Of a stretch of DNA of 64,000 bases, positions 41,532 through 50,474 are shown piece after piece. Position 1 is the stretch's first letter. Every line of letters starts with the position of its first letter. The translations under genes and the position numbers were made by a program. This stretch comes from Chitinophaga varians (GTDB taxonomy: Bacteria > Bacteroidota > Bacteroidia > Chitinophagales > Chitinophagaceae). The stretch lies in contig NZ_JABAIA010000003.1 of assembly GCF_012641275.1 (NCBI RefSeq), forward strand, positions 930,001 through 994,000, given 5' to 3'. The notes below the pieces were generated by a model. That model ran no database searches, was not told the DNA's origin, and saw only the letters and a list, made by a program, of their open reading frames with translations.

Positions 41532-43115
41532 TTAATCTTTATAGGTCCCCACTTCGCACATGGCCGCAAACTGTTGGCCGTCATAGGAACTTTTCATATT
41601 CAGCTTGAAGTACCGGAAATGCTGTACAGCGGAAAGCACGATGTTTTGAGGATTGGTGGTTTGGGCCAGCGTGAAATCGCCCAGGGAAGCCCAGGTGGCG
41701 TTGTCGTTGCTGGTCAGTATCTCCACCACTTTTACCATTCTGCTGTCGCGCTGTTTAAAGGTAAACCGGTTTACATCCAGCGCCTGGCCCATATCGATGG
41801 TGATGTAATGGGGATAGGTGGCGGCGTTGGAAGACCAGCGGGAATGCCAGAACGAGCTGCCGGAACCGTCTATGATATTGATGGCGGCACCGTTTTCGCT
41901 GGCTGTCTCCTGTGAACTGAAGGCGATCACTGTCCAGGCGGTTTTATCGTATACCGGCTTATCGCCAAAGGTAATGACCGGTGTACCGTTGACGAAGCTA
42001 TAGGCAGCCACGTAACTGGTGATGCTGCCGTTTTCATGGCAAAGCCGGATAGTAAATTCATAGTTGGTATTGCCCTTGTCCCTGAAGTCACTGACAGGCA
42101 TGACTATACGGAAACTGTCAGTGCCGATAGGCTTGGAAGCGAAGGTAACGGAGTTATATCCGCCGTTGTCATTACCGGTATTACGGTTGTAATAGGCGAT
42201 ATCTTTCACCGGCTTGGTGGCGGAGAATTTGCCGGAAACAATAATGCTTGCCGCAGCGCTGTTGTATTCAGCATATACCTGTTTCACCTGGCAGCCGGGA
42301 TCGGTGTACCAGTCGCCCCGGGTAACGTTGCTGAAAAGCTGCCCGTTGGCCAGTATAGCTGCATCTGCCGGAGAAAAATAGGTAGGCGCTTTTCCCAGGG
42401 TGCCGTTGCCATAGCCCATCAGCGTAGTGCCGTACAGGATATTTTGCGATTGTGCGCCACCGTTATGCGGCAGATTAATGCCATGTCCCATTTCATGGGC
42501 CATGCCGCCAATCCATTTGGTGGAAAATTTGTCATCCGGTTTTCCCAGGTTGATGGTGTCCAGACCGGTATAGTCCAGAGCGAAGCACCACCGGCCGATG
42601 CCATAGAACGGCCCGCCGCTGGGGTCTCCATTGGCGCCATACGAATAGGTGGGGATGATCACCATGATATGGTCGCTCTTTTTCTCTGTGGGGTGCGCGG
42701 CAAAATAAGCGTTCACCTCGCTCATCACTGCGCCGGAACCTCCATCATACGGATAACTGCTTTTGCCCAGCTGCCCGCGTATCAGCGATATTTTCAGCTG
42801 TCCGGTGCTGTCTGTCGGCAGTCCCAGTGTTTTGCCGGCATATCCCCACTGGTTCATCCATTTGGAGGTGAAGTTTTGCATGTACAGGAACACGCCGTTT
42901 AGCCTTGCCCGGTACCCCGGTACGGTATCCAGGTCGGAAGGAACGAAATACACGATGTTCAGCATATAAGTGCCATTGGCCACGCCGTTGGCTGATCCCA
43001 ATTCAGTTTTAGCACCGGTTTTTTGCAAAAGGGCGGATTCCGGCTTTTTCTGGCAGCTGGTCATTGCCATCATCAGTACTGTGGTAACCACCAGGAGAGG
43101 AAAGATTTTGGTCAT
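41532..43115 (-). CDS. secreted metallopeptidase lipoprotein with F5/8 type C (discoidin) domain
   Basis: A 527-residue protein from ATG 43115 with a lipoprotein signal (lipobox MTSC). The middle part holds GGMAHEMGHGINLPHNGG, an HExxHxxxxxH zinc site, and a plausible Met-turn (TLMGYGN) about 20 residues later. The C-terminal 140 residues are a discoidin-like carbohydrate-binding domain (INIIDGSGSSFWHSRW, HYITIDMG, RFTFKQRDSRMVKVVEI, FRYFKLNM). The combination suggests a surface protease directed to glycoproteins or complex glycans. It lies downstream of susD in the same direction, with a terminator-like hairpin between, so it may be separately transcribed. Confidence 0.88.
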   Translation of the reverse strand: MTKIFPLLVVTTVLMMAMTSCQKKPESALLQKTGAKTELGSANGVANGTYMLNIVYFVPSDLDTVPGYRARLNGVFLYMQNFTSKWMNQWGYAGKTLGLPTDSTGQLKISLIRGQLGKSSYPYDGGSGAVMSEVNAYFAAHPTEKKSDHIMVIIPTYSYGANGDPSGGPFYGIGRWCFALDYTGLDTINLGKPDDKFSTKWIGGMAHEMGHGINLPHNGGAQSQNILYGTTLMGYGNGTLGKAPTYFSPADAAILANGQLFSNVTRGDWYTDPGCQVKQVYAEYNSAAASIIVSGKFSATKPVKDIAYYNRNTGNDNGGYNSVTFASKPIGTDSFRIVMPVSDFRDKGNTNYEFTIRLCHENGSITSYVAAYSFVNGTPVITFGDKPVYDKTAWTVIAFSSQETASENGAAINIIDGSGSSFWHSRWSSNAATYPHYITIDMGQALDVNRFTFKQRDSRMVKVVEILTSNDNATWASLGDFTLAQTTNPQNIVLSAVQHFRYFKLNMKSSYDGQQFAAMCEVGTYKD

Positions 43116-43365
43116 TGTTTACTGTTTTAAATGAAGAACTATGGTTTTGTCAGATAGTCTGTAACGTTAGTGGCTCACCGTGAGAAAATAACAGGCTGGC
43201 TCCCCGGGTAAAAACATAATGTGCTCCATGCAGCGGGTTTGGGTTGAGGAGGAAATGCTACGGTAACAAAGGCTTTCCACGATGGTGTTTCATTGTTCTC
43301 TCCAAATATAACAATTTTTTTTACGTTTAAAATAAATGCCGGAATCAAAACGGCGGGAAAAAAAC

Positions 43366-43398
43366 AAGGGCGGCCTCCTTTCGGAGACCAGCCCTTTT
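43366..43398 (-). terminator. terminator after susD-like gene
   Basis: An imperfect stem (AAGGGC-GG-CCTCC against GGAG-ACC-A-GCCCTT) lies 30 bp after the susD stop. The following A-run on the plus strand gives a U-run on the minus-strand transcript. The rest of the 312-bp spacer up to 43115 holds the upstream region of the peptidase gene and no other gene. Confidence 0.6.
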
Positions 43399-43427
43399 AT
43401 GACCGGCTCTATACTCTCAAGGGTGTA

Positions 43428-44903
43428 TTAATAAAGGTCCCAGAAATGTCTGGCTGCTTTGCTGTCTTTACCGCCGATAGACTGAACGGCTTTGTCGTAG
43501 TTGCTTTTGTTCAGCTGTTGTTCGTCTACGGGGTAGGTCATGCGGGTAGGCACCACCGTTACCTCACGGTCGAGGGAGCCGTCCACGGGCGCTACGAACA
43601 GGTCCTGCCCGTTGGGCCGCTTAAAGTCGAGCCGCAGCCTTTCAAACCATCCTTCCAGTCCCTGCATGTACATGGCGATCCACTTCTGTGTGCCGATTAC
43701 ATTTTTCCACTGGCCGCCATTATACGGTACGCCTGCGATGTAGGGATCGATGTCAGCGGGGGCAACGCCGCGGTCTTCCAGGGAAGCCCTGATGCCTTTT
43801 TTATAGTGGTCTTCAGCGGAGCCGCTGATGATTTTCCTTTCCACGGCTTCTGCCAGGATAAATTCCACTTCGGCGTAGTCCATATAAACACCGGGCGCTT
43901 TGGCGTCCAGTACGGCGCTGCCGGGCAGTGAAATGGCGCTGTTGGGAATGGTTTCCCCGTTCTGCTGGTTTAGCCCGTACGCTTTACCGATATACCTGCC
44001 ATTGTCTTTGGTGGGGGCGGCATATACAGGCAACCGGGGATCATTGACGTCCAGCATGTAGTCTACCAGCGTTTTGCACATGCAGAAATCGACACGGGAC
44101 TTATAGGATTCATTCAGCGGGTTGTTGTTCGGCGGAGCTTCCACATATCTGAACAGGGCATTGTCTGCATTGGAGGTGAACACGCCGGAGGCAACGGCAT
44201 CGTTGATGGCCTGGTTGACCAGCGTCTGCAAGGCAGGAACATCGCTTACCCTCATCGCTATACGAAGCCGCAGAGAGTTGGCGAAGCGTTTCCATTTATT
44301 GATGTCTCCATTGTAGATGATGTCTGTTTTGGCAGGAAATGACCCTTTGGAAGGGTCCAGTTTTGCGGCCTGTTCACCGAGTACTTTCAGCAGATCGGTG
44401 TAGATGGTGATGGCCTTGTCGTATGGACTGTTGGGCCGTTCCAGGCCGCCCAGGGATAATTTATAGGGAATGTCTTCATACACATCCACCAGCATATGAT
44501 AGGTCCATACTTTCAGGATTTCCGCGATGGCTATCTGATTGGAAGAATACTCGAACGTTTTTTCTGTGTTGATTTTAATGATCTCGTTGAGATCTTTGAG
44601 GGAGCCGGCATACAGAATGTTCCAAAAGGTGTTGTTCTGGTTTTCACGGATCTGGTAGCGGCTTTCATTGGAATATGTAGTGGCGGACCAATACTGGGCG
44701 TAATGCATGCCGGTGCGTCCGTTGTTCCATTCGTTCCAGATATTGTCCATGGCTTTTTTCTCGGCGGAGACCAGCAGGTAGCCCGGATCGGTCGTTTTAG
44801 GATTGTTCGGGTCCTGGTTGATCTCATCAAACTTTTTGGTGCAGCTTGTCATCAGGAACATCAGTACCGACAAGAAGCATAGTTGCTTGAATATTGTTTT
44901 CAT
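43428..44903 (-). CDS. SusD/RagB-family nutrient-binding lipoprotein
   Basis: A 491-residue protein from ATG 44903 with a lipoprotein signal (lipobox MTSC, then TKKFDEINQDPNNP, the usual SusD_RagB opening). Helical TPR-like segments and the C-terminal RLRLDFKRPNGQDL...TRMTYPVDEQQLNKSNYDKAVQSIGG are typical of the second SusD family. It caps the SusC channel at the cell surface and passes substrate to it. It starts 10 bp after the susC stop, so the two are cotranscribed. Linkage to secreted metallopeptidases rather than glycoside hydrolases suggests a peptide or glycoprotein substrate (inference). Confidence 0.95.
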   Translation of the reverse strand: MKTIFKQLCFLSVLMFLMTSCTKKFDEINQDPNNPKTTDPGYLLVSAEKKAMDNIWNEWNNGRTGMHYAQYWSATTYSNESRYQIRENQNNTFWNILYAGSLKDLNEIIKINTEKTFEYSSNQIAIAEILKVWTYHMLVDVYEDIPYKLSLGGLERPNSPYDKAITIYTDLLKVLGEQAAKLDPSKGSFPAKTDIIYNGDINKWKRFANSLRLRIAMRVSDVPALQTLVNQAINDAVASGVFTSNADNALFRYVEAPPNNNPLNESYKSRVDFCMCKTLVDYMLDVNDPRLPVYAAPTKDNGRYIGKAYGLNQQNGETIPNSAISLPGSAVLDAKAPGVYMDYAEVEFILAEAVERKIISGSAEDHYKKGIRASLEDRGVAPADIDPYIAGVPYNGGQWKNVIGTQKWIAMYMQGLEGWFERLRLDFKRPNGQDLFVAPVDGSLDREVTVVPTRMTYPVDEQQLNKSNYDKAVQSIGGKDSKAARHFWDLY

Positions 44904-44913
44904 GACATGATTT

Positions 44914-47900
44914 TTAAAAGGAAACGGATAAGTTTACGCCGAAAGAGCGGACAGACGGAAGGGCTGCCGCTTCAATCCCCTGCACGTTGCCGGCGGATAT
45001 GGCCAGGTTGGTGGGATCGAGATGCGGATTGTCGCTGCTGATCAGCCATACGTTCCTGGCGGACAATGACAGCCGGAGATGCTGTAGCCGCAGGGCCGAC
45101 ACGAATGATTTCTCAAAAGTGTATCCCAGGTTGATCTCCTTCAGGTAGAGGTAACCGGCGTCCCACATGTCCAGTTCCTGCTCCACATATCCGTTGTTGT
45201 TATTGAAGTGATCATACGCTGATATGACTTTGGTGTTCTTCTTCCCGTCTTCCGTGTAGCCGTCGGCGATAATACCGTTTTCCCGGATGCCGTTTTCAGC
45301 TGTTTCCGCCAGAAGTCCGGACTGACGGCCAAACATGGTGGTGGTGGAGAAATATTTGCCACCGACCTGGAAATCGAAGTTGACGCCCAGCGAAACACCT
45401 TTGTAACTGAATACGGAGGAGAAGCCGCCGGTGTAATCAGGCAACGCATTGCCCAGCACTGACTGGGTGGCGGCCCTGATGTAGAACCCGTCGGCGTCTA
45501 CCAGCTTGTTGCCGTTGGCGTCCCGTTTAACGGCATAACCAACGATGGAGCCATATGTTTCCCCTTCACGGGCATTTACGGACACGGCAAAAGGCGCATT
45601 GGCCAGCAGCAGGTTGGTGACCCTGATACCTCTGGATGGGTCGTCGTACAACCTTTCAATCTTGTTCCTGTTACGGGCAATGTTAAAACCAAGGTCCCAG
45701 GTGAAGCCACTTTGTGTGCGTATAGGCGTTCCTGTTAATGCGAGTTCAAAACCTTTGTTCCGGATCAGGCCCGCATTGATGATCGCGGTGGTATATCCGG
45801 AAGAGGCGGATATGGTCAGCGGTATGATCTGGTCTTTTGATTTTTTGTCATAAACGCTGAAATCAACGCCCAGCCTGTTATGCAGGAACCGTAGTTCGAG
45901 GCCGGCTTCTACTTCCGTCGTGATTTCAGGCCTGATGTTCGCATTGTTCAGCTGGTCCGGTACTGTGATATTGGCGGTGGAACCAAAGTTCTCTTCTGCC
46001 AGATAGGCCAGCAAGGTGCTGTAGGGGACGGTACCTTTACCTACCTGCGCCCATCCGAGCCTTAGTTTACCGAAAGATAGCCAGCTGCTGTTTTTCAGTC
46101 CTCCTGCTTCAGAGAAGACAAATGATCCCGACACCGACGGGAAGAAGTAGGAGTTGTTGGCGGCGGGCAGGGTGCTGGACCATTCATTTCTGCCGGTCAC
46201 ATCGAGATACAACATGCCCTGATAACCCAGTGAGGCGCTGCCAAAGACAGCATTTTCGCGCAGTTTCTCTACATGGTCGTATGCGCGTGCCGGCTGCCGG
46301 GAGTTGGCGAGGTTGTACCAGCCGTCAATGTTTAACCCGTCTTTGCTCTCTCCGCCGGTGAATTTCAGGTAGTTCTCCCTTCTGTTGACGCCGGCAAAGG
46401 CAGTCAGGGAGAAATGGGTGCCGATGGACTTATTGAAGTTGATCCTTCCTTCGTAGTTGTTTTCTTTTACAAAACGGGTGGCTTCCGTGTAAGAAGGGAT
46501 TCCCTGGGAACCTATGGCCACTCTTTCCTGCCGGCTGTCTGTATAGAAGTCGGTCATGAACTTAGCGGTGACGGACAGGTAGTCTGTCAGTTTGAAATTG
46601 AAGCCTGCATTGCCGAACACCCGGTCCCGCCGGTCTGTTTCATAGTTTTTATATCTTATCCAGTAGGGGTTGTCGGTATACCGGGGAGGCTGGTCGTCCC
46701 ATGCGCCACGGTTCCAGGAGATCTGTGAGCCATCATACGCATAGGCGTAGTTTTTCATTTTGTTCATGTCCCAGTCGCGGTGACCGTATTCGGAGAAGCC
46801 CTGCATCACGTTCCTGCCGTGGTAACCGGTGCCGGGCCTGCCAAGTGCATTGGTGCCGGCATAGTTGACGCCTATAAAGGCTTCCAGCCGGTTGGAGATG
46901 GCATAGGTGCCGTTGAAGCTGAGAGAATTACGTTTAAGTTTAGAGTTGGGTAACACGAACTTCTGATCGAGGTTGGTGTAAGCCAGGCGGAAAGCGCCTT
47001 TTTCGTTACTACCGGAAACGGATACACTGTTGGTGAGCGTCAGGCCGGTTTCGAAAAAATCGCGGTTATTGTTGGGGTGCGGTTCCCATGGTGCAGACAC
47101 GCCGAAATCCGGGTTTTGTTTGTTTGGGTCCCATGACCAGAAATGACGAACCAGTTTGCCATCCAGTTTGGGGCCCCATGACACGTCCGGTTCATAGTCC
47201 GGCACCAGATCGTACGGGCCTTTGCCGTCATTGTCGTCATAGGTGGCTTTGCCGTCTTTGAAGCCTTCCGGATGTTCTTTGACATACAGTTTGGTGAATT
47301 TATAACCACCACCGTATTCATTCTGGTATTTGGGCATGATGTATACTTTTTCCATCTGCGCACCAAAGTTGTAGGTGACGCCAATGCCGCTGGCGGCGTC
47401 GGTCTTTGACTTTTTGGTGGTGATGGCGATCACGCCATTGGAGCCACGGGTACCATACAATGCAGAGGCGGCGGCGCCTTTCAGGACGGACAACGATTCG
47501 ATATCATTGGGATTGATGTCCTGTATGGCATTGCCATAGTCGTATCCACCGCGGCCACGTTCCATGTTGAGGCTGTTGGTAGGGTCGCTGCCGGTAAAGG
47601 AGCTGTTGTCCATTGGCACGCCATCTACCACGAACAACGGATTGTTGTTGCCAAAGATGGAATTGACGCCACGGATGGTGATCCTCGCAGATCCGCCCAT
47701 GTTGCCGGAGGAACCTGTAACCTGTATGCCTGCTACTTTTCCGCTGAGTGAGTTAATGAAGTTGGCGTCTTTGGTCTGGGTAAGATCTGCACCTTTTACT
47801 TCCTGTACGGAATATCCGAGTGATTTCTTTTCCCTTTTTACGTTGAGCGCGGTCACTACCACTTCCTGCATGGTCTTGTCATCGGGCTGTAGGTCGATGT

Positions 47901-48168
47901 TGAAGCTGGTGGCGTCTCCTACAGGTATTTCTTTCAACACGTAGCCGATACTTCGGACTACCAGTACGGCGTCCCTGCCGGGCACGGATAGTTTGAAGTT
48001 TCCCTGTTGGTCTGTGATAGTGCCGGTGGTAGCGCCTTTGAGCTGAACGCTGGCAAATGGGACAGGTGCATTGTTGCCTGTCACCTTTCCGGTTACCTGC
48101 CGCTGCTGCGCAGGCAATAGGAGGGTGATCGCCATGAGAATGGCGATAAGACATAACGTCTTTTTCAT
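44914..48168 (-). CDS. SusC/RagA-family TonB-linked outer membrane transporter
   Basis: A 1084-residue protein from ATG 48168. Order: signal peptide (about 1-20), carboxypeptidase-regulatory-like domain (VTGKVTGNNAPVPFASVQLKG to about residue 95), TonB-box region (MQEVVVTALNVKREKKSLGYS), plug (SGKVAGIQVTGSSG, ITIRGVNSI, PLFVVDGVPMDN) and a long 22-strand barrel ending in a C-terminal aromatic (VSF). It moves substrate through the outer membrane using TonB/ExbBD energy, paired with the SusD protein. No anti-sigma factor, ECF sigma or hybrid sensor is adjacent. Its likely promoter (48331-48368) is nearly identical to that of a lanthipeptide-like precursor gene 4 kb away. Confidence 0.96.
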   Translation of the reverse strand: MKKTLCLIAILMAITLLLPAQQRQVTGKVTGNNAPVPFASVQLKGATTGTITDQQGNFKLSVPGRDAVLVVRSIGYVLKEIPVGDATSFNIDLQPDDKTMQEVVVTALNVKREKKSLGYSVQEVKGADLTQTKDANFINSLSGKVAGIQVTGSSGNMGGSARITIRGVNSIFGNNNPLFVVDGVPMDNSSFTGSDPTNSLNMERGRGGYDYGNAIQDINPNDIESLSVLKGAAASALYGTRGSNGVIAITTKKSKTDAASGIGVTYNFGAQMEKVYIMPKYQNEYGGGYKFTKLYVKEHPEGFKDGKATYDDNDGKGPYDLVPDYEPDVSWGPKLDGKLVRHFWSWDPNKQNPDFGVSAPWEPHPNNNRDFFETGLTLTNSVSVSGSNEKGAFRLAYTNLDQKFVLPNSKLKRNSLSFNGTYAISNRLEAFIGVNYAGTNALGRPGTGYHGRNVMQGFSEYGHRDWDMNKMKNYAYAYDGSQISWNRGAWDDQPPRYTDNPYWIRYKNYETDRRDRVFGNAGFNFKLTDYLSVTAKFMTDFYTDSRQERVAIGSQGIPSYTEATRFVKENNYEGRINFNKSIGTHFSLTAFAGVNRRENYLKFTGGESKDGLNIDGWYNLANSRQPARAYDHVEKLRENAVFGSASLGYQGMLYLDVTGRNEWSSTLPAANNSYFFPSVSGSFVFSEAGGLKNSSWLSFGKLRLGWAQVGKGTVPYSTLLAYLAEENFGSTANITVPDQLNNANIRPEITTEVEAGLELRFLHNRLGVDFSVYDKKSKDQIIPLTISASSGYTTAIINAGLIRNKGFELALTGTPIRTQSGFTWDLGFNIARNRNKIERLYDDPSRGIRVTNLLLANAPFAVSVNAREGETYGSIVGYAVKRDANGNKLVDADGFYIRAATQSVLGNALPDYTGGFSSVFSYKGVSLGVNFDFQVGGKYFSTTTMFGRQSGLLAETAENGIRENGIIADGYTEDGKKNTKVISAYDHFNNNNGYVEQELDMWDAGYLYLKEINLGYTFEKSFVSALRLQHLRLSLSARNVWLISSDNPHLDPTNLAISAGNVQGIEAAALPSVRSFGVNLSVSF

Positions 48169-48330
48169 GTGGTTTAGATTTGGTTGAAAAATATAGAGGG
48201 TCCGGTCATTATGCTTTGGTCATAATCGTCTTGGGTTTTCGTTAAAATAAAAAACAGGTTGTTGATCACGGTTTCATGTAGTGAGCCTCGTGCGTTGGAT
48301 GAGCTTACTGCAGTTGGGTTTCATACGTTG

Positions 48331-48368
48331 CTACAGGGCAAAGGTTCATCTTTTTAAAGATAGTAAAA
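48331..48368 (-). promoter_or_regulatory. promoter/operator of susC operon, shared with the 52-kb precursor gene
   Basis: On the minus strand this has a -7-like AACCTTTG (48339-48346) and, between -33 and -7, a palindrome ATCTTT-TT-AAAGAT (48348-48361). The same 38-bp arrangement occurs at 52220-52259. Transcription would start near 48332, about 160 bases before susC. The remainder of the 48169-48520 spacer holds a hairpin (48451-48489) and no gene I can support. Confidence 0.65.
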
Positions 48369-48450
48369 CAGAGTGCTACAATCCATCACCGCGATGATAA
48401 TTAAGAGATATTGCTGAAGAGCAGAAAGGAGGGAAGGGGAGGGAAGGAGT

Positions 48451-48489
48451 GCTGAGACGTCCTGCTGCAGGGCAACAGGACGCCTCAGC
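48451..48489 (-). terminator. hairpin after precursor gene A, possible terminator
   Basis: A 14-bp stem (48451-48464 with 48476-48489, one G-U pair in the minus-strand RNA) lies 32 bp after the stop of the 48521-48706 gene. A pyrimidine-rich stretch follows but no clear U-run. It would separate the precursor transcript from susC. Confidence 0.5.
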
Positions 48490-48520
48490 GAAATAATGAT
48501 TCACTGCACTAACGGAAACA

Positions 48521-48706
48521 TTAATTGCAAAGAATACGCGGGTTGGTTTCCGTATAGCAGCCATCGTTAGGCACCCATGTTGGGCATCCCCAGGTGGTTG
48601 CGGGCGCGCCGCCGTTTAACTGTTGTTGTTCCTGCTGGTTAAGAGACGCAACAATGGCTCTCTGAAGAAGTGGCTTTTTGCTTAAAGACAGTTTTTTCTT
48701 TTTCAT
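48521..48706 (-). CDS. GG-leader class I lanthipeptide-like precursor peptide A
   Basis: A 61-residue peptide. The leader MKKKKLSLSKKPLLQRAIV... ends at LNGG (Gly-Gly at residues 32-33). It resembles the leaders of Bacteroidota class I lanthipeptide and GG-family precursors: a lysine-rich start, an LSLSKK box and a Gln-rich helix. The 28-residue core has three Cys and five Thr, and each Cys has a Thr 3-8 residues before it (TTWGC, TWVPNDGC, TNPRILC), as needed for methyllanthionine rings. No LanB, LanC, radical-SAM or C39-peptidase transporter gene lies in the window, so modification would have to act in trans. It sits 50 bp downstream of precursor B, as a likely two-gene operon. Confidence 0.72.
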   Translation of the reverse strand: MKKKKLSLSKKPLLQRAIVASLNQQEQQQLNGGAPATTWGCPTWVPNDGCYTETNPRILCN

Positions 48707-48756
48707 GTTTGCTTGTTTGAGGGTGTGATAATAATATTACAGCATAACGTTGCTAA

Positions 48757-48933
48757 TCAGGGGCACAGAATACAGAAAGGTCTTCCGGTAAGCGGTTGGG
48801 TTTCACAGGCCGGTGTCCGGCTTGCAAAAGCCAGACCGCCGGCTAATTGGGTTTGTTGGTGCGCTGTGAGGGCAGTCAGCGTTTCTTTTTTCAGCGTGAG
48901 TTTTTTCTCCAGCTGGATTTTTTTCTTTTTCAT
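48757..48933 (-). CDS. GG-leader class I lanthipeptide-like precursor peptide B
   Basis: A 58-residue peptide from ATG 48933 to TGA 48757-48759. The leader (MKKKKIQLEKKLTLKKETL...) ends at LAGG (residues 32-33). The leader length and Gly-Gly position are the same as in precursor A, with the same lysine-rich start and a matching LTLKK box. The core (25 residues) is different: three Cys, three Thr and one Ser (SRTPAC, TGRPFC, ILC). Same leader with a different core is the pattern expected of paired RiPP substrates. The 50-bp gap to precursor A and shared strand suggest cotranscription. I see no shared promoter element upstream. Confidence 0.68.
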   Translation of the reverse strand: MKKKKIQLEKKLTLKKETLTALTAHQQTQLAGGLAFASRTPACETQPLTGRPFCILCP

Positions 48934-49247
48934 AACATTTATTTTGATTACAGCCTCCCCTGTCTTTTACACGGAGTAGCGCCATGGGGTGGATTTTCAG
49001 CGCAAGCAGGTGGTGACTGGCCGATTAACGTATATGGGGGAATGTGGGCATAGTAACGGGTTATTTAACTGAGGTAATTAAGATAAACAAACTTTATGAA
49101 ATAGTAACAAAAAATGTTGGACACGCTTTTGTTTTTCTGAAATATTTGCAGTTATTTTACGCTGTAACCCCGGCCGCAGTGGACCATACTGTCTGTTGTG
49201 GTTTGGCCACCCGGACCCTTTCGGATCATGCTTTAAATACAACATGT
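48934..49247. other. spacer between divergent precursor and SPFH operons
   Basis: These 314 bp hold no gene I can support. They must contain the divergent promoters of precursor B (minus) and the SPFH operon (plus), but no clear TAnnTTTG box was found on either strand. Confidence 0.5.
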
Positions 49248-50207
49248 ATGGCATTACCATTTTTAGAGATTATAGAATCGTTAACTCCCGACCCGAATGT
49301 GCTCATGTGGAAGTTTGCGGATGCTGACAAAGAGATCAAAAACGGCGCGATGCTCACCGTTCGTGAAAGCCAGCACGTCCTGTTGCTCAACGAAGGCCAG
49401 CTGGCAGACGTGTTTCCGGCGGGCAGGTACAGCCTGAAAACAGAAAACATCCCGGTGCTTTCCCGGCTGCGCGGCTGGAAGTACGGCTTTGAAAGCCCTT
49501 TTAAGGCAGATATATACTTCTTCAATACACATCAGTTCGTAAACCTGAAATGGGGCACGCCTGCACCGGTACTCATGACAGATGCGGTATTCGGACAGGT
49601 GCGCATACGGGCTTTCGGCACCTATAATATACGCATCACCGATGTGGCCAAATTCTTCCGGGAATATGCCGGCACCTGGCCCAGGCTCACCATCACTGAA
49701 CTGGAACTGCAGCTGCGGGATTTCATCGCCCCGAAGTTCGGAGAGGTGCTGTCGCTCGCGAAAGTGCCGGTGGTGGAAGCTGCCGCCAATATCCCCGCCC
49801 TGAACGAGAAGATACAACCGCTCATTCAGCCTTATTTTAATGATTTCGGCGTGGAAGTTACCCGCTTCACCATTACCAGCATCACGCTGCCGGAAGAGGT
49901 ATTAAAACAATACGATAAGGTGACCGGCATGAATATGGTCACCGATATGAACAAGTTCTCACAATACAGTATCGCCAATGCGATGGACAAGGAAGGGGCT
50001 GTGTTGGGAGACGGCGCGAGGCAGGGCGTCATGCTGGGCATGATGACCAATATGGTAAATCAGCAGCAGGCTGCGCAAAATCCACCCGCCCCGGCGGCTG
50101 ATGATATCACCGAAAGGCTCCGTAAACTGAAGTCACTGTATGAAGCCACGCTGATCACAGAAGCGGAATACACGGCCAAAAAACAGGAACTGCTGAATTT
50201 GCTCTGA
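49248..50207 (+). CDS. SPFH-domain protein with C-terminal SHOCT (YdjI-like)
   Basis: A 319-residue protein. An upstream in-frame ATG exists, but MALPFLEIIESL at 49248 is where the family normally begins. The SPFH (band 7) domain spans about residues 15-215, including ESQHVLLLNEGQLADVFPAGRYSL and NIPVLSRLRGWKYGFESPF. Then comes a Met/Gln-rich stretch and a C-terminal SHOCT segment (DITERLRKLKSLYEATLITEAEYTAKKQELL). It matches the family once called virion core protein. In Bacillus subtilis the relative YdjI recruits PspA to stressed membranes together with YdjG and YdjH. Here it heads a four-gene operon with zinc-ribbon proteins, so a membrane-stress scaffold is a reasonable inference. No PspA homologue is in view. 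Confidence 0.9.
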   Translation: MALPFLEIIESLTPDPNVLMWKFADADKEIKNGAMLTVRESQHVLLLNEGQLADVFPAGRYSLKTENIPVLSRLRGWKYGFESPFKADIYFFNTHQFVNLKWGTPAPVLMTDAVFGQVRIRAFGTYNIRITDVAKFFREYAGTWPRLTITELELQLRDFIAPKFGEVLSLAKVPVVEAAANIPALNEKIQPLIQPYFNDFGVEVTRFTITSITLPEEVLKQYDKVTGMNMVTDMNKFSQYSIANAMDKEGAVLGDGARQGVMLGMMTNMVNQQQAAQNPPAPAADDITERLRKLKSLYEATLITEAEYTAKKQELLNLL

Positions 50208-50223
50208 CCCAATTGATAGCTTT

Positions 50224-50472
50224 ATGACTGAAGAGAATAAAAACAGGACCGCGTCTTTCCTGGAAAAACTCAAACAGAAAACCACCACGCAACAACACTA
50301 TGGTGGCGACGTGCCCAATGAAGAGGCGAAAATGGACATCCGCGATTGTCCCAATTGCGGCGCCGGACGGGCCTTCCATAAAGGTCTTACGCATTGTGCC
50401 TACTGTGGTTTTGAATTCATGAACATCACCCTGACAGACGGCATCCATATCAAAAAAGAAAATAACTCCTGA
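50224..50472 (+). CDS. small zinc-ribbon protein
   Basis: An 82-residue protein starting 16 bp after the SPFH gene. A charged N-terminal helix (TASFLEKLKQKTTTQQ) is followed by a single zinc ribbon, CPNCGAGRAFHKGLTHCAYCG, with four Cys in two CxxC pairs. There is no membrane helix. I do not recognise a named family. Its position between an SPFH protein and another zinc-ribbon protein suggests it is a small partner or adaptor in the same complex. Only 2 bp separate its stop from the next start, implying tight cotranscription. Confidence 0.85.
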   Translation: MTEENKNRTASFLEKLKQKTTTQQHYGGDVPNEEAKMDIRDCPNCGAGRAFHKGLTHCAYCGFEFMNITLTDGIHIKKENNS

Positions 50473-50474
50473 TA

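Noticed and set aside
48376..48564. 62-codon minus-strand frame overlapping precursor A
   Set aside because: It overlaps the precursor in another frame, lacks a leader motif and reads like noise.
49044..49247. 68-residue N-terminal extension of the SPFH protein
   Set aside because: It starts with an alternative codon, includes many Cys and His residues with no SPFH similarity, and a standard start exists at 49248.
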